From Pezizomycotina sp. ARF18 (Eukaryota > Ascomycota): a stretch of 64,000 bases of DNA. The stretch's first letter is position 1, and the number at the start of each line of letters is the position of its first letter. The stretch lies in NCBI GenBank assembly GCA_002224055.1, contig AZLU01000012.1, positions 310,001-374,000 of the forward strand, in the 5' to 3' direction. The notes below the pieces were generated by a model. It saw only the letters and a list, made by a program, of their open reading frames with translations, was not told the origin of the DNA and ran no database searches. Shown in pieces: positions 11,908 to 24,307 of the stretch. Position numbers and translations under genes: made by a program.

Positions 11908-13614
11908 AAGCAAGAGCAAGCATTCAGTCTACTCACCCTCAAAAAATCCCTAGTATTCTCGTCAACCTCGCCGGCCATGTACGACTTCAAAAGGTTCAAT
12001 CCTGGCCCGCTCTGTTTCCCATGCTTCTCAAGCACTTTGTTCAATTCATCGTCGAGCCGCTGGAACAGCTTGTTCTCCAGCACGAGCGACTTGCACTCAT
12101 CGTTGCTAATCTCGTAGTACTCCGCGATATCTGCGAGGGTGGCTCTGGTACCAAGCTTAGCTTCCGTAGCTGGTGTCTTGACGAACGCGGCGGGGTCGCG
12201 GACGGGCTCTTTGGTGGTGGTGGTTGAGATAGTGGCGGCGAGGGGTTGAGGCGACGGTCTAGGCGACGGTTTAGCGACGGTTAAGCGACGGCTTAAGCAA
12301 AGGTTCAAGGGACGGTTTAAGCGCGGGTTTGGGCGATGCTTCCTTCGGCGGTTGTTGTTTCTCTTTGACCTTGAGCAATGCCGGTGACGACGAAGATGGA
12401 GGTGGAGGCTTCGAATTGCTGCGTTGAGCAGTAGTTGGCGGACTGTTATCCGCTACTTTAATCGTATCGCTTTCGTTACGGTCCCCGACGCTCCCATCCG
12501 GAGTACGAGCTTTTCTTACCGTTCCTCCTTCCTCAATCTCGATGCGGACTCCGTCCATAGGAGGAACCGTAAGCCTCCCAGACACGGTAATCTTCATCGC
12601 TAACGGGGAACGCTCGTGTTCATATAATTTTTTCCCACCATCTTTTTCTCCTTCTTCATTTTCGTCTCCCACTCCCCCTTCTCTTTCTCCCTTTCCCTCC
12701 GAATTTCCTCTCCTTCTCCTCTCCTCGGCCTCCTTCCTCTTCCTTTCCGCCTTTTTCTTTCCATTTCCATTGTTCTTATAGCTCGCCCTTTCTTTCTCCC
12801 TCTGCTCCTTCTCCGACCTACTCTCCCGCGGCACCAACGGCTGATACAGTCCCAGCAGCTGGTGCATCAGCAGCACCGCCGCGCGTTCCTTCAGAAGCTC
12901 CCTGCCCGGCAACTTCGCGTTCATCCTCTTGACCCTTCCAAACCTGCTCGGATCTTTCACGAGGAACTTCTCCATCTCGCGCCTCTGCGTGAAGAGGCGC
13001 AGGAGTCTGTAGTATTCTGTCACATTCCGAAACGTCAATATCGTCTTCCACCACCGGAAAGTTTCGGCGCGAAAGAACGTTGCAATATAGCTTTCAAGTT
13101 ACTCACGTTAACGCACCCTCAGCGTCCAAAAAAGTCCCGTCCATGTACGCCAGCAGGCACTCCTCCTCGGCCGCCTATTTCTCCCAAACTGCCCCATCAG
13201 CTTATCGCTCTTACCCAGCAACACCCCAAAACTCGTCTCGTCCGTGAGCATGCGCCGCGCGGTCATGCAGTCGACGTCGTAGTACTTCGCCATCTCGGAG
13301 ACGGCGATGCCGTGCGTGCGTACTTCGTCGGGGAGGTAGTAGCGGAGCATCAGGTGCGGCGGCGGGGGGCGGTGGGGGGAGTTGATGTTGGTTTCGCGGG
13401 GAGAAGGTTGAGGGTTTCGGGAGGGAGTTTGAGGAAGTTTTGTGGGTTGTAGCAGAGCGGGAAGGTGTTTCGCTAGCGTAGGGGAGTTGGAGGGGTTTGG
13501 TGAGCGTTTTGAGGCGGTTGAGGGTTGCAGAGGCGTGGGAGCTCTGGAGGGCGTTTGGATGGCGGCGGCGAGGGAGGAACGGGTGAGAGGAGGAAGAGGA
13601 GGACGACCTCGCAT
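10156..13614 (-). CDS. Low-complexity protein with duplicated domain
   Basis: I do not recognise this gene. Order from the N-terminus: a Ser/Pro-rich leader; domain copy 1 ('VSEMAKYYDVDCMTARRML', then 'CLLAYMDGTFLD'); an intron at 13045-13106; 'NVTEYYRLLRLFTQRREME' and a Lys/Glu-rich charged region; domain copy 2 ('LADIAEYYEISNDECKSL', then 'LLKSYMAGEVDENTRDFLR'); an intron at 11766-11936 with a CTAAC branch and a T29 tract; a Lys/Asp-rich segment with 'KMDIDTTTPGGK'; and an eight-unit repeat near the C-terminus. Charged, repeat-rich composition suggests a nuclear or cytosolic protein. Frame changes occur around domain copy 1, the middle and the repeat, so exon ends are approximate. Confidence 0.5.
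10440..10900 (-). repeat. Eight-unit protein repeat, 54-62 bp
   Basis: On the minus strand eight units of about 18-20 residues follow the pattern x-A-E-S-x-P-V-x-P-x-P-E-K. Examples are 'IAESTPVEPAPQ', 'VGEVTPVAPEPEK' and 'VAECIPVAPRPEK'. Units start at roughly 10861, 10800, 10741, 10687, 10633, 10580, 10520 and 10458. Units have diverged and some sit in shifted frames. Confidence 0.75.
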
Positions 13615-14317
13615 ACGAGGAAGGGGACCTCCTGTGCGTTTCCGATACGCGTCCCATGGGAGCTGGTGGGGCGAGGTTCTCTCGTCTGGGAAGGAGACGT
13701 GTAATTTGCCCCGCGCTGGATCCCAAACGATGCGTAGCTGAAAGATAAGGAAAAAGAAGCAATTGAATGATTATAGCCTTTCTTGAAGCTAAGGGGAACG
13801 TGAAGCCAGTCGAAGAGGTCGTAGGCGTATGTTATATCTTGTCTTGTATAACGAAGAGTAGGGGATTGATGGCGATGCCAAGTCCCCGATGTTGAAAAAC
13901 CTTGAAGATAAGAAGTGTCAACTTAACTACCTCTTTCAGATTTTTATTCAATTTCCTTTGTTTGTTCGAGATAATTGTAACCCGTCCGTTGTTTCCCTCC
14001 CTTGAGTTTCCCTTTCGGCCTTGTTTTTTTGTTTTTTTGTTTGCATTGTTTGCATTGCTTGTTGCCCCCGCGTTGGAGTGGGGAGCCAGCCTGCATCATA
14101 TAGTTCAAGAGAGAAGCCCCTGCCCCGGGTCGAGGAGAAGGTCTGTGCAATTCCCATTGTGTTGGTACGTCCATCAGAAGGGATCCAACCAGGAAATAAA
14201 TACCCCTTGTTTTGTTTGAGCATCTTTTTCTTTGTCTTTCTAACTAGCCGTACCTAACAAGATCCATGTAGGTGGCTGTACCTAGTAGGGCCATTTTCAC
14301 AAGCAATCGTCCAATAT

Positions 14318-14354
<37 letters not shown>

Positions 14355-15685
14355 TTCAATTGGCATCAACATCGCCGGTGCTTCCAGTTATTACCGTCGA
14401 AGAAAACGACGCAATCATGCTTAGGGAGAGAGCTTCAAGTTGTGCTTAAAGAAAGGACCAGCTGGAACCTGTCTGGATTTGTTCAACCTCCAGAAGAAGT
14501 TGAAGTAATAGTTTCAGCATTCTCATTTTTTCTAGTACTTGATTTCTCCCCCGGTAAAAAAAAAAAAAAGAGTAAGGTCTGGATTCCTCGTCGGTGCCGG
14601 TACGGATAAATTGCCCTTTACTTTTCCAACCTTTTGCTTAAAGATGCAGAGGTAGAGGTAGGTGTTGGATAAATATCTAGTTATTGAGAATTGTCCAATG
14701 GTATCTATCTATAGCGATCAGTGCTTCGCAATTGCAAGTGAAAGAGCAAATAAAAAAAAAAAAAAAAAAAGAGAGAGAGGAAAAGGGGCTTAGCTTTTGC
14801 ACCCCATCCCTCAGGACTTTTTACGATGCTCATTCATCTTCTACATATTGTAACTGAGAGATCACGATCGGAAAAATTCCCTTGCGGATGTCACTGTTGT
14901 AGGCGATACGTGCAATAGTAACTACGGCAGTACTAATGGATACATATATAATATTTGAGGAACCCAATATAAAAACATCTTAAACACATGTACGCGCGAG
15001 CCCCTTAAGCAGTCCTGGCGCTTGGGCATGTTAAATGCATGCAGGGAAGTAACTTCCTGTTGAGAACTGATGGATGAGGACCGACAATTCCCTACGACCG
15101 AGACGTCCGCTGAGGCGATTGAGACTGGCTCGAGAGAGTAGTTGACGCCACCTCAGCTGCCACCGCGATGTGAGATATCAAATGACCGACCTCGTGTTTT
15201 GGATACGTGTTTGAAGTAATAATGTATTAACCGATTATGAATTATTCTAAAAACGGATTTAAAGACTAGTAGTACTGATGTAGTTATACTCGCGTCATGT
15301 AGGTAGGTAGGTAGTTTTTAAAGTAAAGTAGTAGTAGTAGAAGAATAGCAAAATCTAAGAAAAATGTAGTACGAGAGCGAAACCAACAGAGAGAGAAGTA
15401 GTAAAAAGCAGAAATAAACAAAAAAAAAAAAAAAAAAACGCCATTTTCGTTGCTGAAATAACAAAAAATAAAACTCCAAAATAAATAAATAAATAAATAA
15501 ATAAAACAAAAACCGAAAATTCCCCACTTTTTTGCCCCTAACAATTTTAAAAGAAAGCAACAATCATGTATCTCATGTAACATCGTGAATATTAAGTAAA
15601 ACCTTCAGTATACCCTCCTCTGCTTCTTATGCCCCTTCTCGACAACCGGTCCGAAGCAATCCACCTTCCTGCCTCCTAACGCTCC
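13615..15685. other. Intergenic with microsatellites
   Basis: Contains (TAG)n at 14318-14354 (about 12 units), short A runs near 14566, 14753 and 15420, and (AAAT)n at 15478-15505. The 14.0-14.2 kb part has weak open frames on both strands that lack any recognisable motif, and I do not call a gene there. Confidence 0.6.
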
Positions 15686-17267
15686 TCACAGACCGCTCTC
15701 CGACATCTCCGACCCCGCCGTCCCCGGCCTCTTCAACCCAACCTCCCCTCCACCGTTCCTCTCGAGCGCCCTACTAGCCTCCGCCAGATCCCTCAGCGTA
15801 GCAACGGTGACATTCCCCACATTAACGTTAACCTCACGCAGCGGCAGCGCCGGCTGCCACGAGAACCTATTATCGTTGAACTCCGGCGTCGGCATCGGTA
15901 CGTATTCTCCGCTGTCGTCGGGGTGTATCATCGAGCTCATACCTTGAACTCGTATTACTCGAAACGGTGGAGGAAGACGGAGTATTGCGATGGCTGCGGT
16001 TCCACGGCTTCGACGGCATCGGTAGCGGCGGGGAAATTAGCGCGGCGGAGACGAATTGCTCCGGCGGTTCCGCTTCCTCGGCTACTTCTTCCAGTTGGGA
16101 GAAGCAAGAGTAATACGGCGCCGGAACGGGGACATTATTCCTCCTTCGAGTCCCTGCCGGATGCGCACGTTCTCTTCGTGCCACGGTAGGCACACGTGCT
16201 CGTCGTATACTTCCTGTATACACGTTGACACACCGTCGGGAGACAAGCTGATCAAATCGCTATCGGTTGTCGATGACCGGTATTGTCTTCCGGAGTGTGG
16301 ATTCGCAGTCGGCGCAGAGGATGTTTATGGACGCCCAGGTTCGGCCCCACGTTCTGTCTTCGACGCGGGAGAGGATGACGGTGAGGCGGGAGGAAGGGTA
16401 GCGCTGGCTGAGTTGGTATTCTATGTTGCGCTCGTGGTCGAGTTCGGGGAGGAAGAGGAGGTCGGAGTCGGAGGGGTTTGCTTGCGGGATTGTGGGATGG
16501 GGAGGGGTAGTGCGAGAGCGGGTGCGGAGAACTTGAAGGGGAGGGGATGATGATTGTATCGTGGGGAGAGTGGACGGGAGGGACGGAGAGGACTTCTTCT
16601 TCGGGCATTGGGGAGAGCGGTGGTAGCGGCGGCATCTATCGAATACAATCGTCAGTACTGAGAGTTTCTTTCGCACGGGGATACATGATTTGCTCACCTC
16701 TACTAGTACCTCCGTCTCGACCGTCTCCTCCACGACAACCCCATTCTCCTCCCTCGATGCCGACGATGCTCGACTAGAGTACCTCACACCCCCCGGCACC
16801 CTCAGGCTAACCCTCCTCGACGCCGTAACAGGCGTGTACGCAATAACGCTATTCCGACTGCTCGTCGAATCGAACCTCTTCAGCATGCACTTCGGCACAA
16901 TCCCCTCTCCCTCCCGCATTACTCCCCGTGCTACTATTCCTGCTAACGCCCCCACCGTACCCCGCATGGCTACTACACGTACTAGCGTGCCTGACAACGC
17001 CGCTCTCCGAGTGTTTTTCCAACTGTATCTGGTTAAACCTCTCGATGAGGTCCGGGTCGACGTCTTTAGGCCGCGCTGGAGGACACGTTTTAGGTTCTTC
17101 GCTTCTTCGCGGAGAGGTCGTTGTCGTCGCGGCGGAAGGAGTGGCGGTTTGTCCTCGAGGACGCGCCGGAGGACTTTCCGGATCATGTAGAGCTTTTGGG
17201 AGTCGGTGTACTTGTGGTACTTTGAGATTCCCCAGGATGACAGGCGCTTTTTGTACATTTGTTCTCT

Positions 17268-17309
<42 letters not shown>

Positions 17310-17663
17310 CGGAACGTTAGTATTATCTACTGCTATTGTATTTACTACATCGTGAACAGGGCAGGGGTAAAGTGGTGGAGGAGATCGTAACCAAGCAAAA
17401 GGGAGAAAAAGTGTAGCGGCAAACAGGGTATAGTCAAAAGGGAAGACAAAGTGAAGACGTTGAAAAACATACGTAGCGTCGAACCCTTCCTGCCTCCTCA
17501 TGATTTCGGCTACTTCGGACAGCGTGTGCTCGTCGATGAGGTACAGCTCCAGTATCTTCGAGCGGTGGTGCTCCACAGCCATCCCGGTAACGACGGCCGC
17601 CGGCCCGTCGGGAGAACGACGCCCGCTTGCCCGACCATGCCCGCCTGCTGCTGCGCCATCTAG
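15686..17663 (-). CDS. Clr5-domain protein 1
   Basis: The N-terminal Clr5 domain reads 'KILELYLIDEHTLSEVAEI' and 'RQEGFDAT', then after an intron (17266-17472) 'QMYKKRLSSWGISKYHKY'. Clr5 is a DNA-binding-like module named after a fission yeast silencing factor and is common in Pezizomycotina. The intron has a T34 tract directly before its acceptor. A second intron, 16636-16697, joins 'ETEVLVE' to 'MPPLPPLSPMPEEE'. The long middle is Ser/Pro-rich; the C-terminus carries 'HPDDSGEYVPMPTPEF' and 'NVGNVTVATLRDLAE'. The SS-x-GLS motif of the other loci was not found, so this is the most distant member. Frame shifts make exon limits approximate. Nuclear role inferred. Confidence 0.7.
17272..17305. 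repeat. A34/T34 tract in intron of Clr5 gene 1
   Basis: On the coding (minus) strand this is a T34 run ending three bases before the CAG acceptor at 17266-17268. It acts as an extreme polypyrimidine tract. It is the longest homopolymer in the window. Confidence 0.9.
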
Positions 17664-20233
17664 ATAATTTAAGAATACGAGGGGGAGGTAGTTATAGCTT
17701 GTGATCATTCAAGGGACACAAAGAAGGAGAGTAAAGATATAGAGATGTGGAGTTTATTCGATGGATTTATTTTAAGGATCTCTCGTCTAATTGAGGGGTT
17801 CACACTTTTTTTTTTTGGTTTTGATTTTCAGGGGGGAAGGAAATGTTAGGTAACTAATTGGCTAAGCACTTTCTCTCACTATTCGCTCTTGTGCTACAGT
17901 GCGACAGTACAGTACAGGTAAGAAAGAGTAGGACAGGAATAGTAGTTATTCTAGAGTATAGTAGTATTGAGAGCTGAACAGAAACGAATCAAAGGAATAT
18001 AAAAAAAAAAAAAAGCTTGTGATAGGAAGAAAGATCAAGAGATTAAAAATGAAGGAAGAGAGGTGGGGAGAAGATCGAGGAATATAACCATATTATACAA
18101 GCACATAATGGACAAATTTTTGCCATTTGGAAAGCCTTGTTATAAAAAGAGGGTGTGACAGTGCTGTATATTCATTGCCACCTTCGCCTAACGGTGTCAT
18201 TAACGACGAGGGGAAAGCAGCCGCATGTATCTCACAGTATAAGGTAGGGTGAGGAGGTACTTTTTGCTCCCACAGCCTCAAACATCCGAGCAAATCTGAG
18301 GCCAAAGTTCCCTCCCCCCGTAACCGAATCGAGAAAATCCGAGGGAGTGGATAATACGTAGCGAAATAGACTGTAAGTGTACAGGCGTTTTTAAGCCCAC
18401 GGAGTCCCTTTCGTTCGATCACATCATGGCGCTATGGCCTATGGCTAAAATTGTAATTTCTACACTTCTCAAAGCGTTCATATATAAAACTGTCAGTCTC
18501 TGTCGTCAGTACCAGGCAACCAAACAGAGTTCGCCGATGCCGTCGATGCAGATTGGTAAAACAAGCAGGGGTTTTTTTTTTTTTTTTTTTTTTTTCTGAA
18601 TAACTCAGGCGTTTCTTTTTTCTGTTTTCTATTCATGACGATATTCATGAATACTAGGATTATAATCTTTGTCACACTATGGACAATTTGGAATGGATTC
18701 ATATTTCAGCTCGCGATGCAAGAAGCATGGTTTTTTTTTTTTTTTTTTTTTTTTTAAAGGCTGCAGTGTCTTCTTGGCTCTTGTGCGCATTGCGTACAGT
18801 GCTTTTAGGCTATAATAGCCTTATGCTCGCGGAGTTACTTTGCAGTTACATGCTCATAATCGTGGGTACGAAACTATTTCCTGAAGGACTTTCAGAGAAA
18901 CGAAACAGGTTTTCACGAAACAATGAGGGCGGAGTGAGGGGTCCCCGTAAACCTGTTTTTTTTTCTGGCAGGATGATGAAAGGAAAAATTCGCAATCTGC
19001 AGTAGCAGCAAGCGGAAGTGGAGTAATCTCTACCGAAGGAGGCCAAAGTTCTACTAGATCCTTTCTAGGAAAAGCGTCCGCGACTTCTATCTAATTTAGA
19101 CGAGCAATTACATATAATTATTGCTAAAAGTTCTGAAGCTTTTGCAAAATTATCATGAAACTGCAAAGCAAAAAGCCATATATCAAATATTGAGAAGTAA
19201 TTTTAAATTTTTACGCAGATGTAAAAAGGCTTTTTTTCAAGTCGTACAATTGGACATGGATTCGATCGTTCCGTGAGCGACAATAATTTTTTTCGGTGGC
19301 AGCGAGCACCAAAACACTGCACACAGCCTCCGCCAGGTGGCTTAGTTAAGCCATCGATATCTTTCGAAAAAATGTCATAGGGAGCGAGGATCCGGTCCAA
19401 TCATATTGCGAGAAGTTACTATATCGCCCGTTTTGTTCCGTTATATCCCCGTCCTTCTAGAAGTTCTAGCGAGATGTCGTGAGACTTGGCGACGGGTTTA
19501 CTGCATTGTTCAGAGGCGGGGAAATGATGTTGGTGAAGGATTATACAGACTATCTTGAAGCCTAGCTGGGCTGAAGATTTGTTATTGACACAGGGAATCT
19601 CAACCGAACTTCCAGGAGACCTGTTCAGCAACTCGAGCATATGCGTCGAAATCACAATAGCCTATCAGTTGCTGCCCGTTGCAGAAACTTATATGGAAAT
19701 ATATAACTTAGTTCTATACTACTAAATGGCTTCAGGCCGATAAGTGACCTGTAAGCGTTTTCATTTTGCAATCGACGTGATGAGACCCGAAGTACCGGAT
19801 CATATGGGATAGCTGAGGAATGAAACTCACTTGTATCCTAGGTTCGGCCTTACGACTTGTAGGTTCTATTTATTGATCTAAAATTTCGCCTGGTGCATTA
19901 TTTTTGATCTCTTTATAGTGATCATATAAGATTTTAGTGGGTAATGGGAACTAAATAAAGTGCGGCGGAAACGACTAATAATAAGGGTATTTGGAAATAA
20001 AATACATTAGAGTAAAGTGATATATATATAAGCAACAGCATGGTCCAGATATATGCAAAAACTTAGCAGTAAAATGTTTGTACGGGTTTCAACGGATAAT
20101 GTCAACTCTATTTATCTTCACATCGGTAAAAATGCGCCAGACTCGGACTCACCCTCAACTTCTCCCAATAATCTCAATAAGTACCATATTCAGGCGATAG
20201 TTTATATTCCTTCGAAGCTCTGAAGGCATTCTG
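17664..20233. other. Intergenic, no supported gene
   Basis: Holds T/A homopolymers at 18002-18014, 18572-18595 (T24) and 18731-18755 (T25). Several short open frames (for example minus strand 18093-18422) show no motif or homology within the window. Probably contains the promoter of Clr5 gene 1 on its left side. Confidence 0.55.
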
Positions 20234-21989
20234 CTAAAAATAAGTCGGGAAATACGTAATTGGGCCCTGCGGAGAGCTCAGGCTCATCCGAGGCCCCGAT
20301 AAAATCAGAAGCATCGCGTTTGCTAAATTCTCGACCGTTTCGCTCGTTTCCCCTTTGTACATGGGGTTCCAAGCCTCAAATGGGGAACCGTCATGATCGT
20401 GGACTGGGAACGCTCGGGCAACGGGCGGGTCAACCTCTTCGCTCTGGTTCGAATGGTCTCCATCCAATGCGTGACGTTGTTATGAATCTCCTCGTGCGTT
20501 TCGAATCCGTATCCCGTTGTTATCAGTCCGTAGTCCTCTCCGCCTGTCCAATGTTCCTGATCCACCTTGCCCGGATCAGGATCTAGGATTGCGTTCTCGT
20601 TGCCTGCGTTTTTCTGGTTATAAGTCGCGGCCTGCAAAGATTTAGCATGGGAAACCTCTGCAAATTTTTCATCCGCAGCTTTGAACTGGGACCAGCGACA
20701 ACCGCCAGGTTCCCAGCATTTTTTAACTTCGAAGTTGAAGTGCGGCAGTGGTGAAGCATGGCCACATGTGAGCCCAGTAGCAGCGACGAAATCTTCCCTT
20801 CCGCTCCACTGGCCTGGGTTTCCCAAAAGTCGGAGGCTCACCCTTCCACGATGATGTTGATTCAGGAGGTGCCTTTGCTCAAAATTTTTCAACACTGCCT
20901 GGAACGTGTAGTACGTCGGAGTCGGTATCTTTGAGCTATCTGAATACCATACGTAATTGCTGAGATATAATATTCTGATCTCAGATATAGCCCGGACAAT
21001 CCGAACAGGTTACTTCGATCGGAAACTTGACTTTGGTGACGTCGCATTCGTTAAATCCAAATTGGAAGACATCATCGCGATACTTGTTCGACAAAGCTGT
21101 CACAGCATTTGTATATCCCAACGTTCTTCGAGATCGATCGGCGTTATCGTTGCTATCTCTGGAATCCGAGTCTCCTCAAGCAAGACTTCATTTTCTGGGA
21201 TGGTTGGTGTTGGCGGTGCACGCCCCTCTTTATTCGCAGCGTGTACGGGTTTTAGCGACTCGGCTGCTACATGAATGTCATTTGTAAACCGTCCCTTCCG
21301 ATATTGAAGCCAGAGGTACTTGAGGTAAATGTCGATAGGCCGTTAGAGCTTATGGAACTGCAGGTGGAAATAGCTACACAGCGAAAATATATTAATCAAA
21401 GTTGGATATAGTCTAGGGCATTCCGCAGATAAATTAGCGGCGAAGACAGGAGCCGCCGTCCTGAAATGAAAGCGCTGAAATGTAACGTAAGCGAATAGAC
21501 TTACCATCGCGGAATCGATCAATGGCGAATTTTCTCCCCAGTCCTCTTTTTACTTTTGAAGGCGGATTACTTCTTTCGAATGCTTCCAACGAACGGCCGT
21601 TTTCTTTGGAGGATTTTGCGACGACCTCGCGGCTACTTTTGCTGCTAAATACATCCATTGCCTATTGGTAAGCTTGAGATACTTTTCATTGCCTCCCCAA
21701 CGGCCTCGCAGACGAGCTTGTAGTTGTTTTTCGCTGTGAAGAAGATCAATGAATCCACGTTAGCATTTCAGGGAACTACGATATTAGTGCGCCACTCCAT
21801 ACCTTGCCATGAAACCCTCGGCTACCAGCTGTGCTTTAACGTCTCTTATTTCATGGCTTTTCCAGAGTTCTTCGATGCGTGGCTTCCAATTCTCCCATTC
21901 CTTTCGTCTATGGGCTCTTTCAGGTTCCGTCCTGAGTCTTTGGACGACGGCGGTAAATCGGGGGTGGATGCTGGCATGAATGTCAACAT
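20234..21989 (-). CDS. Clr5-domain protein A (tandem trio)
   Basis: First member of a three-gene tandem array by position. Clr5 domain: 'WENWKPRIEELWKSHEIRD', 'LVAEGFMAR', intron 21734-21802, then 'GRWGGNEKYLKLTNRQWMY'. Core motif: 'SSNGLSTFTSSTSGF' near 21.33 kb. CxxC module: 'FPIEVTCSDCPGYI'. C-terminal Cys/Trp tail: 'LLGNPGQWSGREDF', 'TGLTCGH' and 'CWEPGGCRW' (20.69-20.87 kb). The CxxC and CxGH groups suggest a metal-binding fold, but this is inference. The start at 21989 is the first ATG before the Pro-Ser-Ser-Lys leader shared with B and C. At least three one-base frame changes, one in an A run before the Clr5 domain and one near 21.55 kb. Confidence 0.75.
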
Positions 21990-22114
21990 TATGATAATTG
22001 AATTAACAGGAATTGATCTTTTTTTTTTTATCGATATATCGCCTGGAGATTTGTTCGTTTAGTCAGGTGACGATGTAACTGCTTGCACATAGAATATTGT
22101 AGGCACGGATGGTC

Positions 22115-22166
22115 TGTTTTTTGATGATGTTTTTGGAAGGTGTTTTTTGATGATGTTTTTAGAAGA
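22115..22166. repeat. 26-bp tandem duplication
   Basis: Two adjacent 26-bp units containing 'TGTTTTTTGATGATGTTTTT', differing at only two or so positions, lie about 130 bp upstream of Clr5 gene A, between the gene and its conserved upstream element. Confidence 0.85.
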
Positions 22167-22229
22167 GTATGATAGCGGGCGGAAAATGCAACACGAAGTC
22201 CTAGCCTCGTCTCAAGTTCCAGCCGTTGA

Positions 22230-22260
22230 CCAAATCCCTTTTGAACAAATTAGGAAATTT
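22230..22260 (-). promoter_or_regulatory. Conserved upstream element, Clr5 A
   Basis: In gene orientation it contains 'TTTCCTAATTTGT' followed by an A/G stretch and 'GGGATTTGG'. The same element lies upstream of B and C at 150-270 bp from the start codons. The intervening DNA has diverged more, which suggests a constrained regulatory site or a recent duplication. Confidence 0.5.
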
Positions 22261-22343
22261 TGTTTGATGTCCGTCTTGTGGCGGATTTAGTACTGTAGTA
22301 CAGAGATTCTAATTCAGTTGTCCTAGTTTATTAAATAAATAGC

Positions 22344-24122
22344 TTACGCCCCCAACGGTTCGATTACATCTGGTCTAGGCGCACTACTGATCGCATAATC
22401 TGGGAGATTGTAATAACCTGGTTCAAAATCATAAGGTCCTCCGTAAATCCTTAATTGGAGTTCGGGGAAGAGGCTTTGAAGCAAGTCATCCGCAGCTTTG
22501 GATGTAGCCGGAGGTGCTCGTCAGCGACAAGTTCAGACTTCTCATCAGGGTATAGATCGCCGAGGTGAGCGGCACGGTGGTCGTCAACGCTTCCCGAACC
22601 ACCATGGATTGGTGCGCAAGAGCCCTTACGGCCCTGGGTCCACTCTGCCGTCGCCTCGTTGTTATTAGTTTCCCACGACCCTTTCCTTGTTTCAAGAAGA
22701 TACCCGATCGGTCCTTCAAGTTCGCTCTCCAGGCCAGCAGTATTGAAGCCGTTACGGTCGAAACCTTCGTAGTCTCCAGCGTATTCTTTTGTTCTTGATT
22801 CGTCTTGCCCTGGTAGCCCCGGATTTCTTTGTCTTCCATATCTTCAGAGAGATTACGAAAAGGTATTTCCCACGAGCAGCCACCAGGTATAAAGCACTCC
22901 CAGCCCTTTTCAGAAGGAGCTTGCGGTGATGCACCATGCATGTGCTTGCATTGAGGTGCAAAAGCGCCGCTAGCCTGCTGTGCTTCAAAGTACCGCTGAA
23001 GCCTTCGCTGCACCCTTCTGCGGTGACCTTCATTTAGCAGGTGTCGTCGCTCGAACGACTTGAGGTTTTCTCGCAGAGATTCGCATAAAGCAGATATTCT
23101 CGCCAGTGGATCACCACCCGCAAGAGGACGTTGCGCGATATCGGTGGGGGGTTCCACTCGTAGTCTGGACAATCCGAACATGTAAACGCGTCCCCATATC
23201 TTTGTTCGTTGCAGCTAAAACGATCGTATGGGTACTTCATTTGTAATTCCTGAACAATCGCTGCTGGTGATGGCGGCGACCTTCCAGTCCGGGCCCCAGC
23301 GGACGCGGTTTCACCTCCGAGTCAACGGATTTTGCGTCCGAGATCTCCGAGCCTAGTTCATTCAAGAAACCATGAAGCTCTTCTTTAACTTTGAAGCCGC
23401 TTGTGCTAGACGTGTACGTGGATAAGCCATGGGAGCTTACGGTCCCGCACTCAGATATGACTGGTGAGTGAGTAGGAAAGAAACGTTTGTTAGTAGATGG
23501 CGACTCGACGGAGGAGTGCTAATAGTGGTAACTGCTTACCATCCAGGAAGTCTTGCCTCGCTAACCTTCTTTCCAAACCTTTCTTCAGCTTTGAAGCCGG
23601 AATTATCTCTTTGGTATCTTTCCAACGCACTGCTGTTTTGCTTTCGGATCCAGCGAGGATCTAGCTGCTATCCTTTGTGCGATGTGCATCCATTGCCTGT
23701 CGGTAAGCTTAAGATACTTGGAATTGCCTCCCCATTCCTCAAGGCGAGTTACAATTTGCTTCGCGCTACGTCATAAAAATCGTTGTTTTAGCTCCAAGAA
23801 GTGTCATAAATCGCAGCTATATCGAATGAAGGGCTTGCAAAACACTTACCTCGCGTGAAAGCCTTCTGCCACCAATGTTTCTTTCACGATCTTCAATTCA
23901 TGGCCGCGGTATAGTGCTTCGATACGCGGTCTCCATTTTTTGCCAGTCCTCTGCCGTAAGTTGCTGACCGGGTCCCGTTTTCTTTCTTTTGGATTTCGGC
24001 GGCGAATCTACAGAGAAGGCCTCGGCAAATTTTACCTTCTTAGACGCCGTGACCGGCGGTGGAGCTATACTTGAGAAGGCTTTAGCGAATTTGAACTTTT
24101 TGAGATTCTGAGTATACATCAT
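22344..24122 (-). CDS. Clr5-domain protein B (tandem trio)
   Basis: The N-terminus carries two related pieces, 'FKFAKAFSSIAPPP' and 'VKFAEAFSVDSPPKSKRKK', the second ending in a likely nuclear localisation signal. Clr5: 'RIEALYRGHELKIVKETL', 'AEGFHAR', intron 23766-23849, then 'RLEEWGGNSKYLKLTDRQW'. Core motif: 'SSHGLSTYTSSTSGFKVK'. Module: 'YPYDRFSCNEQRYGDAFTC' and 'SDCPDY'. The Cys/Trp tail is present but frame-broken ('CFIPGGCSW'). The C-terminus 'ADDLLQSLFPELQ' ends at a TAA at 22344-22346 and resembles the end of C. One extra A in the A6 run at 23936-23941 shifts the frame inside the Clr5 domain. Confidence 0.75.
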
Positions 24123-24276
24123 CTTGTCTTATGATTCTGAGGACCGTTCCTGAATAATTTAGATGCTTTTGATGTATCGACGAATATACTTATTGACCGG
24201 AAGTATCCCAGGTTACATACAGGTTGGATGAGAGAAACCCTGAGGCGAAAGCCTCGTCTTTAATCCATCCTTCCGT

Positions 24277-24307
24277 CCAAATTCCCTTCGACAAATTAGG
24301 AAATTCA
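24277..24307 (-). promoter_or_regulatory. Conserved upstream element, Clr5 B
   Basis: In gene orientation: 'TTTCCTAATTTGTCGAAGGG' followed by AATTTGG, about 155-185 bp upstream of the start at 24122. Homologous to the elements of A (22230-22260) and C (27319-27348); the similarity to A extends further out through a shared 'GCCTCGTCT' block. Confidence 0.5.

Noticed and set aside
13902-14257. Overlapping open frames of 76-105 codons on both strands
   Set aside because: No motif, no start context, strong overlap on opposite strands; likely composition effects.
20445-20465. tRNA B-box-like GGTTCGAAT
   Set aside because: It lies within the coding region of Clr5 A and no A box or cloverleaf could be drawn around it.
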